Source: Porites lobata (lineage: Eukaryota; Cnidaria; Anthozoa; Scleractinia; Poritidae). Taken from it: a DNA stretch of 64,000 bases. The position numbers and the translations under genes were made by a program. The notes beneath the pieces were generated by a model. The model worked only from the letters and a program-made list of their open reading frames with translations. It was not told the DNA's origin and ran no database searches. Location of the stretch: positions 1,173,501-1,237,500 of the forward strand of contig CALNXK010000024.1 of the NCBI GenBank assembly GCA_942486035.1, given 5' to 3'. This document shows, piece by piece, positions 47,555-60,600 of the stretch (position 1 is its first letter; every line of letters begins with the position of its first letter).

Positions 47555-47820
47555 TTAGCACGTGGCGCAACAGAATTAGCGTCCTCCAGGACAGCCTCTT
47601 TCGCAGACGCGCCCGACTGAAAACCATTGCCAACATCTCGCGGTGATTACGGAAGCACGGCCTACTGCGACTGTACGGTAACTCTGCCGACGAAACGGCA
47701 GCAGGCCGTGCTGCGGAGAACTTTCCTGGCCCGCTTTTCACTGACACTCTTTGAGAACTGACAACTTTGCATATATTATTCGGGTTTATATAATGCTTAA
47801 TACGTCATCGCACGGGGCAA

Positions 47821-47853
<33 letters not shown>

Positions 47854-47895
47854 TGACTCAGAGGCCATGAGGGCGAGAGGAATAATTGTTTTTTA

Positions 47896-48086
47896 GTAAA
47901 ATCCAACTAGTTGGTCAAAAATATCGAGACAAAACAGGTTTAGCTAGCAAAACGCGATTGAGCCGCCATTGTTTTGGTTTTCAAAGCCGGCGCTTTTCGC
48001 TACTGGTGTGCTATAACATATCTGCCTAGTAGTAGCTCAACCAATCAGAACGCAGCATTGATAATAGACCACTGGTTGGATTTTAC
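47896..48086. mobile_element. MITE, gtaaaatccaac termini, TA target
   Basis: Left GTAAAATCCAACTAGTTGGTC and right GACCACTGGTTGGATTTTAC are inverted; TA flanks both ends (47894–47895, 48087–48088). 191 bp. A second small palindrome (caattattcctcgagccc / gggcgagaggaataattg) lies just to the left at 47823–47890. Confidence 0.65.
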
Positions 48087-48119
48087 TAATGAATATTACA
48101 TGACTGTGAATACTTATAT

Positions 48120-48655
48120 TTTCAACAGATGAAAGCGAAAAAAGAGGGCTAATTGACATAAAATTTATGTTAAAGAAAAGTAATACTGCCACCATTTTGG
48201 AATAGAATGTTACCGTGAAAGGGTCTATTAAAGTTGCAGAAACGTTTGTCTTAATGGACTAAGACCGAAAAAGGATAACTCTTTGATATGAATGTTTTAC
48301 CTTGAACACAATGTTTTAGTGTGTATAGCTGAAATGGATCCATATTAAGACCAAAGATTGAAACAATAGGCGACCACGTAATTCTCTGGTGTTGCAGTAA
48401 TTAAAGTATTGAATTTAACAGGTATTCACTAATACGAAGCTTTGTGTAGAAAACGGAGAATTTCGCTTTCTTAACAGTTTTGATAAATTCGTAAGCTATA
48501 TGGAACTTGCAAATAAATGAAGGGACGTCTTTTTGGACTAATATGGTTAAATTTTCAACAGCTGATCAAGGCGAACAAAGAGGGATAACTGATTTACATA
48601 AATATTAAAGAAATGTAATGTTGCCCTCCTTTTGGAATAGAATGTTATAATAAAA
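48120..48655 (+). repeat. Local repeat unit with lectin-like fragment, copy 2
   Basis: Aligns with 2215–2764 from gaaagcgaa...gagggcta to ttttggaatag..GTTATAA. The lectin-like frame is degenerate in this copy. It lies upstream of the first gene C signal exon. Confidence 0.75.
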
Positions 48656-49380
48656 CTCCATAAACATTTACCTTTGTGACTTTATGACAGAAGATCTAGA
48701 AATACCAAGAACTCTCTTGGAAATAATCCATGCTTAATTATTGCATGTATATATATATCTTTAAATAAGATTACCCATACTTTTACGCGGTCTCGACGCG
48801 TAGGCTTTCGATAACGTTTAAAAAGCTGTATACAAATGAATTTAGAAAAGTTTTTTTCGATCCAATCATTTTCTCAGCCGTTGTAAGAACACGGCCGAGG
48901 CGGAAAAGTGGCACGCACTGAACTGATGCATTCAACTTCCGGAAATTAAGCTGTCCTCAGTTGTGTCCTTTGTCCACTGCATACCGTTCTTCTCAAGATC
49001 TAAACTGAGAATAACAGTTAAAAAAAAAGGGAAAATGAGCTTGTTTACCAACTAAATGCGACAATTACTCATTTTACAAATGCATGATAAATAAATAAAA
49101 GTAAACGAATGAATAATTATGCACCTCCGGCTGTTTCGATTTTTGGCATTCTTCTAAGTATGCACCAATTATTCTGCGCCATCGTGGTCGGTTCGCTGCC
49201 CTTGAAGTTGCTGAGTTTATAGAGTATAAAGTGATATTCTTTGGTATTTTACGTATTAAGCTAAATTTTTCATTTCGCCTTTTTCATTTCTCTGTGCTCA
49301 CAGCTTGTTATTTCTCCTGGAACAAAGCCATAGGTGGAAGAAAATATCCTCGTGTCAATTTCTATTTCCTTATGGCTTTT

Positions 49381-49400
49381 CATTGGTCAGAAACCTCAGA
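49381..49400 (+). promoter_or_regulatory. Conserved CCAAT-type element, gene C promoter 1
   Basis: cattggtcagaaacctcaga, 173 bases before the ATG at 49554. Shared with 50711 and with 14524 of gene B. Confidence 0.5.
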
Positions 49401-49553
49401 GACGCAAATAATTATCGATATACAAAAGCGGCTGCCTGTTGTTTGCGGCCCTATGCCTTCAACACCCAAGTTGGCATAACAGAGTGGAGTGAAGATTTCT
49501 TCCACGGAAGTAGGAAAGGATTTTATTCAAACGTTCAAAGTGCTTTATTCGTT

Positions 49554-49629
49554 ATGTTTTTCGTTCTTATTGTCCTGTGGACTTCAATGACGTCGTTCTG
49601 TCTAATTCAAGGGCAATTCTGCAGTGGAG
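49554..49629 (+). CDS. Gene C exon 1, first copy: signal peptide
   Basis: MFFVLIVLWTSMTSFCLIQ followed by GQFCSG and donor G|GTAAGC in phase 1. Identical in sequence to the exon at 50891–50966. Corresponds to gene B exon 1. Either copy could be the start of gene C. Confidence 0.75.
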
Positions 49630-49989
49630 GTAAGCCTGTTTGTGGGATGTCTGACTGGCTAGACAGGGAACATCTTATTTTCGCGAAAACTGTTTTCATC
49701 TAGTGATAAAATAAAAAGATGACATTAATAGAAATCAACTATAATATTTTGATTTACATTAATTTCGGGTAGTTCGCCAAGTTCATTGTCTTAAATAGAC
49801 CCTACTACGCGAAATTTTACAGACTTTTGTATGGTGGGGGGCCCGAACTTGCCCCCATCATACATTAACGTCTGTAAAATTCGGCGACTTTACAGAGTTA
49901 TATCTTCGTTAGTTTTGGACAAGTCACCTTCAAACTTAAGGCAACTTTCAGTATTGATTTCAAGACGTTCTTTCTAGTAGTGTTGACGT

Positions 49990-50400
49990 ATTTGCGCTAA
50001 CTATTGAAGATGCAGAAACATTTGTCTTAATGGACTAAGACCGAAAAAGAGTACCTCCTTGATATGAATATTTTACCTTGAACTTTATGTTTTAGAGTGT
50101 GTATAGACATGGATCCTTTTTTATACCAAAGATTTGAAACAATAGGCGACCACGTAATACACCCTCTGTCTGGTGTTGCAGTAATTAAACTGTCGAATTT
50201 AACAGGTGACTGTTCACTAAATACAAAGCTTTGTGTAGAAAACGGAGTATTTGGCTTTCTTAACAGTTTCAATAAATTCTTGTATATGGAACTTGCAAAA
50301 AAATGAAGTCTAAAAGAGACTTTTTTCTGGACTAATATGGTTACGTTTTCAACATCTGATCTAGGCAAACGAAGAGGGCTAATCAAAGAAAGGCGAAAGT
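49990..50400 (+). repeat. Local repeat unit with lectin-like fragment, copy 3
   Basis: Best preserved copy. An open frame at 50097–50306 reads MDPFLYQRFETIGDHVI, SGVAVIKLSNLTGDCSLNTK, LCVENGVFGF. The pattern resembles the start of LamG/ConA-like lectin domains of cnidarian proteins (weak, from memory). It lies between the two gene C signal exons. Confidence 0.65.
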
Positions 50401-50710
50401 TTACCCATATTGCTATGCCGTCTCGTCGCGTAGGCTTTCTGTTGAACTTTTAAAAAGCTGTATACAAATGGATTTAGAAAGGTTTGTTCAGATCCAATCA
50501 TTTTCTCAGCCGTTGCGAGAACACAGCCGAGGCGGAAGTTCTTTGGTAATTTAGGCAAGCTAGTTTTCATTTCCCCTTTTTCATTTCCCAATGGGCCTTT
50601 GGGGAAAAAACAAAAAACAAAACAAAAATGCTTGTTAATTCTCCTGGAGCAAAGCCAGTGGTGAAAGAAAATATCGCCGTGTCTATTATTTCTATTTCCT
50701 TATGGCTTTT

Positions 50711-50730
50711 CATTGGTCAACAACCTCAGA
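50711..50730 (+). promoter_or_regulatory. Conserved CCAAT-type element, gene C promoter 2
   Basis: cattggtcaacaacctcaga, 180 bases before the ATG at 50891, in the duplicated promoter unit. Confidence 0.5.
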
Positions 50731-50890
50731 GACGCAAATAATTATCGATATACAGAAGCAGCTACGCTTGTTGTTTGGGGCCCCATGTCGTTAACATCCG
50801 CCAAGTTGGCATAACAGAGTGGAGTGAAGATTTCTGCCACAGTAGTACTAAAGGACATTTTATTCAAGCGTTCAAAGTGCTTTAGTCGTT

Positions 50891-50966
50891 ATGTTTTTCG
50901 TTCTTATTGTCCTGTGGACTTCAATGACGTCGTTCTGTCTAATTCAAGGGCAATTCTGCAGTGGAG
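50891..50966 (+). CDS. Gene C exon 1, second copy: signal peptide
   Basis: Same 76 nt as 49554–49629, with the same start context (tcgttATG) and donor. It is the nearer one to the PAN exon (4.7 kb). Its upstream ~500 bases also repeat those of the first copy, so this is a duplication of promoter plus exon. Confidence 0.75.
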
Positions 50967-53900
50967 GTAAGCCTTGTTTGTGCGGTGCACTATATAGCTA
51001 GACAGGGAACATCTTATATGCGCAAAAACTGTTTTCATCTCAGTGATAAAGTAAAAGACAACATTAATAGAACTCAATTTAGTTGATGATTTACATTAAC
51101 TTCGCTTAGTTCGCCAAGTTCATTGTTTTAAATAGACCCTGCCACGGTTTAGTTTTTTCCAAGTTTTTGTAAAGACCAGTTAGCAAATATCCATTGATAC
51201 TTCTGGAAAGAGCGGCGTAAAATTAGGAAACTTACCAAGTTTAAATGTACGACAAAGTCGCGAAATTTTACAAACTTTTGTATGGTAGGGGGCCCGAACT
51301 TGCCCCCATCATACATTAACGTCTGTAAAATTCGACGACTTTTCAAAGCTATATGTCTTCGTTAGTCTTCCACAAATTACTTTCAAACTAGGCAACTTTA
51401 TTGGTTTTAAGGCGTTGTTTATTGTTTCACTAACTATTGAAGTTACAGAAATATTTGTCTTAATGGTCTAAGAGCGAAAAAGGATACCTTCTTGATATGA
51501 ATATTTTACCTTGAACTGTTTGTTTTAGTGTGTTTATAGGCATGGATCCTTTCTTAGACCAAAGATTTGAAACAATAGGCGACCACGTAATATTCTCTCT
51601 GTCTGGTGTTGCAGTAATTAAACTGTCGAATTTAACAGGTGACTGTTCACTAAATACAAAGCTTTGTGTAGAAAACGGATCCTTTTTTAGACCAAAGATT
51701 TGAAACAATAGGCGACTGCAAATACCCCGGGGCAAATACTCAGTCTATTTGGTTTTGCATAAAGCATGGAAATTAACAGGTGTTCACTAATACACAGCTT
51801 TCTGTAGAAAACGGAGTATTTGGCTTTCTTAGCAGTTTAATAAATTCTTAAGACATATGGAACTTGCAAATAAATGAAGAGACCTCTTTTTGGACTAATA
51901 TGGCTCGGTCGGTTAATGCTTAATTTGCAATTTCATGTAAGCCTTTAGCAAGGGGAAATTAGCCTACTGAATAAGATCGTGTTGCGTTCAAGCCGAATCT
52001 AAGAAAAGCTAACTGCATTTATTAAACTTAAAATTATTAAGATGTCGTGTGTCTCCAGTGTAAGAAGTCGAAAATTAAAGAAAACCGTCTGATATTTTTT
52101 CCCGAATTTGATCATCTGAGAACAAAACATAACAGGCCAAAACGGAATTTATTGACAGCTTAGCTGAGCCTTTGGCTCGACTGTGCGCCCTTACCTTGTT
52201 TTTTGTGTCGCTGCAAAACCGTGGCCTCGATCGAGGATCATATCACATACAAGGTAAAAAATAAATCGTGAAATCATTTCAATATCCACCTGGCTTAAAG
52301 ATTACAGGTTGGCTTTCGGAATAATTACTCTCGTTTATCGAAAAAACAAACAAAAAAAAATTATCACGAGTTGTCTCTAGTAAGTGTTTATGATATTATT
52401 TCAACTAGACGAACAAGTTTAAACAAAGAAAGGGCTAACAAACAAGACTTAATTGAAAGTTATGTATTTTATTAACGTTCAGGATGGAATTTCTATCTTC
52501 TATTAGTATATCTACTCGAACGTCTGTTGTACCTTAAAGAAAAGGTGCCACGAAAATTAAAGCCGCCAAATTTAGTGACCCATATAAAAACCTTTACTTA
52601 TTTTAAGTTTTCTGTCTGCTAGGAGTACTTAGCTAAAACTGTGGGCCTAAAATGATTGCGATTACGTCACACCTTGCAAAATATTTGTCCGCCCCGTTTC
52701 CTAGGCTTATAACCACGAGTTTTGCAGTTCCTATACGCAAATCCGTAGGTATACTGTGTTTTGTGTTCAATTTAAAATTCAGATCGTTTTTAGGTATATA
52801 TACACAGTCAGGTACTCTTAGTTGTACCGTAAAACGCCCTGATGAAGTGTGCGCTAGTCACACGAAAAGCGTAGGGGACAATAAAACAGTTTTACAACTC
52901 AGTGCTGCTCACTGGTTTATCCTTTTAAAAATATTCTTTACAACCTCTTGACAGGCAATGTAGGAAAGCAGCACATAGGAAAAGGATGGAACAAAGCGGA
53001 AATATTCGAACTTGTTCAAGGGAAGACATTTTTATTGCCTAAAGATCCATTTGAAAACATTAAGGCGATTCTTATCTGAAAGTTAATTGGCAGCTCTATC
53101 GAGTTAAATAGTAAAATATGTTCAGTGCCAAAAAAAAAAATTTTGAACAATTTATTTGGGTGTAACAATTATTTTTTAAGCGACTCGGGTATAGTTCATC
53201 GGGGTAGGAATTTATCATCTTGGGGCATCAAAAACGCTATCTGGAGTCATTATTGTGAACCTGTTGTCGTCTAATTGTTGCTTTCGCTTTTTGCTTTTGG
53301 CGCGGTGTGTTCTGTAGCACCTTGTAATAATCGTCGAACTTTGAAATACCTGTCGCACTTTTTACTTAAAAATATGTAGAAATTTGTAGTAACAGACCTA
53401 AACCCACTAATAAGTACAGTCGACTCCCGATAACTCGAACCCTCGCTAACTCGAACCTCGCGCTAACTCGAACCTCGCGCTAACTCGAACCAAAATCGAT
53501 TTGCCCTAGTTTTCCGTCATACATTCCCTGTAATTTTACCCTCGCTAACTCGAACCCTCGATAACTCGAACTCCCGCTAACTCGAACCAATTTTCGTTTC
53601 CCCTCAGGTCATTTTCTATATAATTTTGCCCTCGATAACTCGAACCATGTTCTGAGCCCTTAAAAAGTCGCGAAAAAAAGCCGTCTACTGGCGTCCGAAA
53701 CATTGAATTTTGGATTTCCTATTGACGTTTTGTAGGAGTATAGTTTACTAGTGGAGGCTGATGTTGATTGTCACAGGCTAACGTGAAGCAGCTTTACTTC
53801 TCAAAACAGTAAAACGCATGCTCCATTTAGGCTATGTTTTGTTACGTTACGTTCTGATTTATAATCTAGAAGTATCTTTTAATTTTCACTTGACATTTCT

Positions 53901-54580
53901 ACAATTAAATGTGATTAAAATGTTCACGGTGCTCTACAAACTGTTTTTTACCTTACTCTCGGCTATTTTCTCCGAGCTCTCGTTAACTTGAACTCCCGAT
54001 AACTCGAACTTTTTTCGATTTCCCTTGAAGGTTCGAGTTATCGGGAGTCGACTGTATCATCATCGATAACAACAACAATAATAAAATAACCATAACAATA
54101 ACAACAATAACAATAACAATAATAAAAATAAGTAAACATTCCACTGAACGGTTTTCAGCACCCTTTTCTCAAGTGAGGGTGGAGAAAAGTGTTCACATCA
54201 ACTGCAGCCTTCCGGCTTCAAGAGCTTTGTAGGGAAGTAGAGCTTTTTCTATGTGGACGACCTCGAGACCATGAGATTGTGTCCCAGTAACAGCGAGAGT
54301 CCGTAATAATGGGAGTTTGAATTAGAATTTAGCTGCTATCCGTATTATCGGGTTGTCCATAAAAGTAAGGTGTCCCTCTGGCGAAAGGTGATTGTATAAG
54401 CAAAATATTTTGAAAGTTTTACTCGTAGCATGGGCAAGATTACCTGCGAGGATATGACCAGATATATCGAGATTTTAGAGGTTATCGCCATGAAAAACCA
54501 CTATACTAGTCTTACATAAGACCAAATTAGTATAAAAACCACAAACTTCGTGTACAATGCGGTGCTACGATCATTATCAT

Positions 54581-54617
<37 letters not shown>

Positions 54618-57600
54618 GTTATTCTATAGTTACTATATTATCTGACTAAAAAGTTCTTTACCATATTTGCCCACGCGGCATTCATTTGCCACAATGACTA
54701 CTAATTCTAATTTTATATCATGAGCGGCTTTGATATAAGATAGGGACTTTAAGATCCAACGACGCGACGGCGACAAGAATGTTGCTAAAAAAGTGAATTT
54801 GCCTTCTTTCAGTCTTAATAGCGATTATTCCTAACCACTTACTTGGTCAAATGTAGGCGAACGCTCCTGAAACTGAATTTCAAGGGACCATATTCAAGCT
54901 CCGAAAGAGAAATAAAATTTCGTCGTTGCTTGTTTACGTCCTCTATAAAACGCGAAATTAGGCATTTTCACGTCGTAGCCGTGCAAAAACGGGAAAGAAA
55001 TGTACAAAATAGTGTGATGCACGTGCGAAGTTGTTGTTTTGCTTATTAAACTTAATGTATTTTTGACGTTCTCGTTGTCGTCCGCGTCGTTGGATCTTAA
55101 AGTCCCTAATAATCACCAGCGTCATCATCTTAAAACATCCTCGATAATACTAGCAATAAAGCTATTATTACTGTTATTATTGTTGTTATTGTTGTCGATG
55201 ATGATGCTTATTATTGGGTTTACTTGTCCCCCGACCATCCATTTCAAGTTCATTACATTAAGTGCGACAGCTTATTTTACGACAAAGTGCGACAGATTTT
55301 TTATTGCAAAGTGCACCAAGTGTTATTACTAGGTGCGTCAGGTATAACAAAGTGCGACGATTATCACAAAGTGCCACAGAACATGGTGTAAGAAAATTAA
55401 TGTTATCAACTTATTTTGTTGAATTTCTTCTTCAAATCATTCAAATTTTTATTTGCTTCTTTTTTTACATCATGCTTAAGTTTTTGCAAAAATTAATTTT
55501 CTTCAAGTGAGTTATCGTTGGCGTGGGAGTCTCCGGCGATTCGCAGAAAGCCTCAATCAACAATCAGTCTTGAATTGAATATGAGGTCTTGCATTAAACG
55601 TCAAGCCATTTTCGGTGAGCTCATTTATTTCCTATTTGTCTCAGACATATGTCGCCAGATAGAGTTTGATCACTCTTTTGATGGAAAACGCCTGAAAAAT
55701 CACGTGATTCGTACTGCTGAGGTCCAGAGTGAACGATCCTGTCGGACTTTGTGCTACATGGAACCAAACTGCGTCAGTTACAACTTTAACAAAGTCACAA
55801 GGAAATGTGAGCTGAATAATTCCACCTCAAGAGAAGGAGAGGAAAATATGGAGTCGAATCCAGGTTATGTATACTGTGGAGCTAAGGTATGCAAAGTTTT
55901 ACAAATTATGAAACTTTGTAAAAAAACGAAATGTTACTTGTTTGGATCGAGGATTGTTTGCGAGTGCTGCAATTATGGTTCTATCACTTTCTGAAGTAAT
56001 GCAGCCTTGGGGGTCGCTACTGTCAACTTTTTAGAAAACTTAATGAAAGTTTTCCAAAACAAATGTAATTTGAAGACAGGTTTTGCCCGCCTGCATTAAT
56101 TAGTTCTAATGGAATGATTTCTATGTCCTTGATCGAATGATCTGGAAGGGAGAAGTGTTCTGAAACGGTGGTAGGATGATTAAATTGATATAGATTTCTG
56201 GCTTTTTCTATGGAGCGTCGTTGCTCTCCAAATCTGTCACTGAACTGGCGTTTAGTTTCGCCGATGTATTGCATGTTACATTTATTGCACTGGATCATGT
56301 AAATGAGATTGGAAGCTGAACAGGAATTGTGGTGTGGGATGCGTCGTAATTTCGTTGGTTGAGTAGAAGGTGTGAGACGTGGTTCCAGGGGCGGATCTAG
56401 CGGAGGGTGCGGTGGCTGTGCACCCCCCCTGGGATGACCTGCGGTTTTCTAACACAAATGGTATTCTGCAAAAAAAACCAAAAAACTATGTGGTTTATTG
56501 GTGTTGAAGTGGAGCAAGAGACGAGTGCACGCCCTCCTAAAAAAAATCCTGGATCCGCCCCTGGGTTCCTTCTGTAATAAAAGGACACTTCTTGCACCTA
56601 CTTCTGTTACAGCGGAAAGCTCCATGTGTTTTGGGGGATGGTCTGCGGTGTTTGGCTCTGACTAGGATGTCGCGTAGACTCAGTGCAGCGGCGAAAGGAT
56701 AGGATACTTTCAGAGAGCCATGCTATAGGGTCAGAACGTCTTAATTGCTGAGTTATGAAATCAGAATGTCAAATTCATTATCAAATTCATATACGTTCAA
56801 AGAAAATTATCTAACAAAAAATTAGCTAAAGTATTATAAAAATTAGGGATGTCTTATTTCTTTTCGTGTCCCTAGAACGCTTGTGCAAATAGGCCTTGCA
56901 AGAACAAAGCAACTTGTCAAACCGGTTTTACTGGTAAAGGATATCACTGTTTGTGTCCAGTGGGATTTGAAGGGGATCATTGCGAGAACGGTAAGTTAAT
57001 TGAAATCTTTGTCTAGTCCAAATATTGTAAATTGTAGCAAATAAATAAGGGGCAATATCACAAGAGGTTTCCCAAGTTTTCGCGCAAACTACTGTATTAT
57101 TTACTGTTAGGCGCCCTGAGCGCTTATCAAATTTTCCGATTTTCGTGGGCGCGTATGTGGTGGGCGCTTGTTCGAGGCTGGGCGCTCATTAAATTTTCAT
57201 TATTTTCAGCAGGTAGTAAGTGAATTTTTTAACAAAACTGTAAATAATAAGAGACTTGAAGATGCACCAGAACAGAATTTCGACTGTTCATTGAAAGGTA
57301 ATTAAAAGAAAACTCGGTCTTCCGGGAAGTCTCTTTTAGTACCTATTAATTCAATTTCTATCTCATTGTCAATCAGCGAACTCTCTGGTGTTGGCTCGTT
57401 GAGATGTCTCACAGCGTAATGTCTACAAATTGGTCAGTTAACGAGAAGCAAATAGGGCAGTAAAGAAGTATAAACCAATACTCTTCTTATCCACTCAAGT
57501 TTTTGTTCGGTCGGGGGGTAGTTAGCTAGAATTTATTTTTTCCCCACTACTTTTCTACCTGTCCTCAGTTATAACCATTTTAAAGAGTTTTCATGTCTGT

Positions 57601-60600
57601 GCTAGTGTATGGTACATGAAGACGGAGACAAAATAATATCACTTTTGTGACGGTATCGTGCACGAAAGTGTCTCTTTGTGAACCACATTTAGGATGGGAT
57701 TGATTGGAAGTGGTGGTTTTTAACCTGGCTCGACTGATTTTTTTTAGGGGGGATACCTCCCAAGTTTGAGAATTAACTACGTAGCCATGAACAAAAGATA
57801 TCGGAAAACGTTTACCACAGCTGTATTATATAAAGATGAAAATTTGTTATGGTTTGTGTTTTATCTTGACATCAGAGTTTCAATGGCAACGTAATGAGGC
57901 CATTAGGTTTATTATTTGCCTATGTATTTCTCGGTACCAGGAGTTTTTTTTTCGGAAATCGGTAAAGGGAGCTTTTACCTCCCTTCGCTGTCTCGATTAT
58001 GGCAGAGTGTGAACAAATTTTATGAGACCGTTTTGGAAATTAAAAAATATTTAATTCGAAATGAGATTTAAAGATCATAGACAGGCAATAAACATGCCAT
58101 CGACATAACTCGCTAATATCTAAAGAAAAGATGAACTCGGAAAATGGAGTTTCATCTCATAGTGGTCTGATTTTAGTTGAAACTGTGTACGAAAAAAAAG
58201 GGGAATTGCTTTGACCGATTGCGAGAAAGAAGAATTTGATTAGCTTACGTTCAGCTGCTTTGATACCATTTTTGTGAGTAATTTAGTCTACTCCAACAAA
58301 TTTCATGTTAATTTTGAAACCGCTTGATAATTTTTTTTTCAAAAAAAACTTGGCAACGGCTTGTAGCTGCTTTCAACAACCTGATTTTGAGTCATTCGTT
58401 CTCTTGTTTTCTGCAGTACTGAAGTACTTAGGGTTTTCCTCAGCACCATGCATTTCTCGCGAGTTTCTCCCCATTAATATAACCATCATACTGACTATAT
58501 AAACTTTCTTTTATAGACATAGACGAATGCGCAAAAAATACTCACAACTGCGGTGCAAATGCTTACTGCAATAATGCCAAGGGAGGATACAACTGCACTT
58601 GTCATCCGGGATATTATGGAGATGGAAAGAATTGTGAACCAGGTGGGTTAGCAGACTTTGTATCGACTTGCTAGGTCCTAGAGAAATTGAGTAAACAGAC
58701 AATACCATGCATTGCCAGTCCTGGCAATCCAAAAAACACAATGTATTGGCCTGTCATATGTTTTAGCGTGGCCTTTTTGTTATAGATAGAATATGAACGC
58801 CATGTCTGACTGAAGACAGTACGTCTATACTGTCTAGTTCTTAAACAACAGAGGGTTGAAAAAACATACCATTACATGAGCTTTAAGGTTTTATTTTTAA
58901 ACTGGTAAAAGAATCCTTAAAAAAAGTGCCGAAAGTAATGATTAAGAACTTCACAAACCGAACGTGAATATTCGTAGTGTTCATATGAGAATACCAACAT
59001 TTATTATTATTCATTCAAAATATTTCGACGTTTCTGATGGTTGGCTCCCCCTCTTCATAACCAACTGGCGCGCTTACCCGTTGGAAGATGCGAGCAATAT
59101 ACCGTCGATTTGATAGCATATAATTATGTAATTGCTAAATATTCCCGTCGCTGTAGACACTGGTTGCCATTTTTGATTGGGAAGAATAACTATTTCCCCT
59201 TGAATTATTGTATACTGCATGTTTTACTCAAAATCTACATTAAAGCGCTCGGAGCTGCCTATCATTTCAGCGTGGAAAATATAATAACGCGCACGGTTAT
59301 AAAGAAACTCTATTTATTACCGTCCTTCTTTTATTTTGTAACACAGTTTCATCGTGTAAAGACCTTTACAACAAGAAAATGTGAGTAAAGTATAAGTTCA
59401 ATTTTTAGTCCATTAAAATCACAAACTTTTTTGGGGGGGACTGTGCAGTAATTATAAGGGGGGAGTTGCGGAACAGAAGGAGGTTGTAAAGGCAGAGTGC
59501 AGCAATATACCAAGAGAGTGTGGAAGGTATCTAAATTATTTATTGAAACGATGGGGGTGATATCTAGCTAATTTTCAAAAACAATTTATCAAATTTTCAA
59601 GTATGGAAAAGTAACATCAGTATAGCAAATGTTTGAAAGTTACATTATATGGAAATTACAAAGGGCATTACAGCTGATTATGCCATTCTTGGCAAATTAA
59701 TTTGCGTCAAAAATTGCATAAAAACTCTCCGTTAACTGCTATCTCAGCTACTCCATGAAAGTAGTTGCACATTAATTCAGGTAAGCTTTATTGGCTTATT
59801 TATAGCTACGGTTGTAAAAATGGCAAACGTTTCCAAATCAACGTCCTCAGCTTAATAGACGCCATATAGTTCGGCAGGATCATATTCACCGTCTATAGCC
59901 ATCGCCCCCACTGACATAAAGATGAGACACCTTTTCTCTTCCGGTTTCCACAGCCTTCTTTTTTTCTTCTTTCTTCCTTTGACTACTATCACTTTCTGTT
60001 ATCACATCTGTAATAGTTTCTGTTTCTTCTGCCGTAAATAGGCCCTTGTTTGCATTGTAATGTGGCTTGGGATCGGTAATGATCTGAGGAAATACTGTAC
60101 AGCTACATGCTGAATAGACGATAGTTAAAATTGTCACTACCCCATGGAGGAGGGTGTTATTTAACAGCATTAAAAAAAAAAGAAAAAAAAATTAAGAATG
60201 CCACGGTTCAGCGCATAAATTTTCCCGATGACTATGATTTTATTGTCTATTTTCAAATCTACTGGAATAACTCTTCCTTCTGAATCAACAAATTGTTTCA
60301 CGATTGTTTTATAAACAAAATGCACACCACCTCTGGAGGTAAGTTAATTAGAAGTGTTACTAAAAATATTTGAGAAGCCCTATTCTGATGACCACAGGTA
60401 TTCTACACTGAGTGGGAACAAAAAAGCAATAAACATAAACCTGAAAAGAGCACTTGGTTGACTACGCTGGGTATGATCACATACAGACAAAAGATACATA
60501 TTGCCGGGTTTTCAGTGTCACTCCAACCAAAACAGATCGAATTAAAAGTCAAAACTGTTACATACAGCATATAAAATCCAGAATCTTGGAAATGAAAGGA

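Noticed and set aside
49231..49703. Two overlapping + frames upstream of and across the gene C signal exon
   Set aside because: Different frame or mere extension of the signal exon into promoter and intron; the exon build shared with gene B is better supported.
54574..54618. Possible CRISPR-like regular repeat
   Set aside because: It is a simple ATC microsatellite in animal DNA, without spacers.
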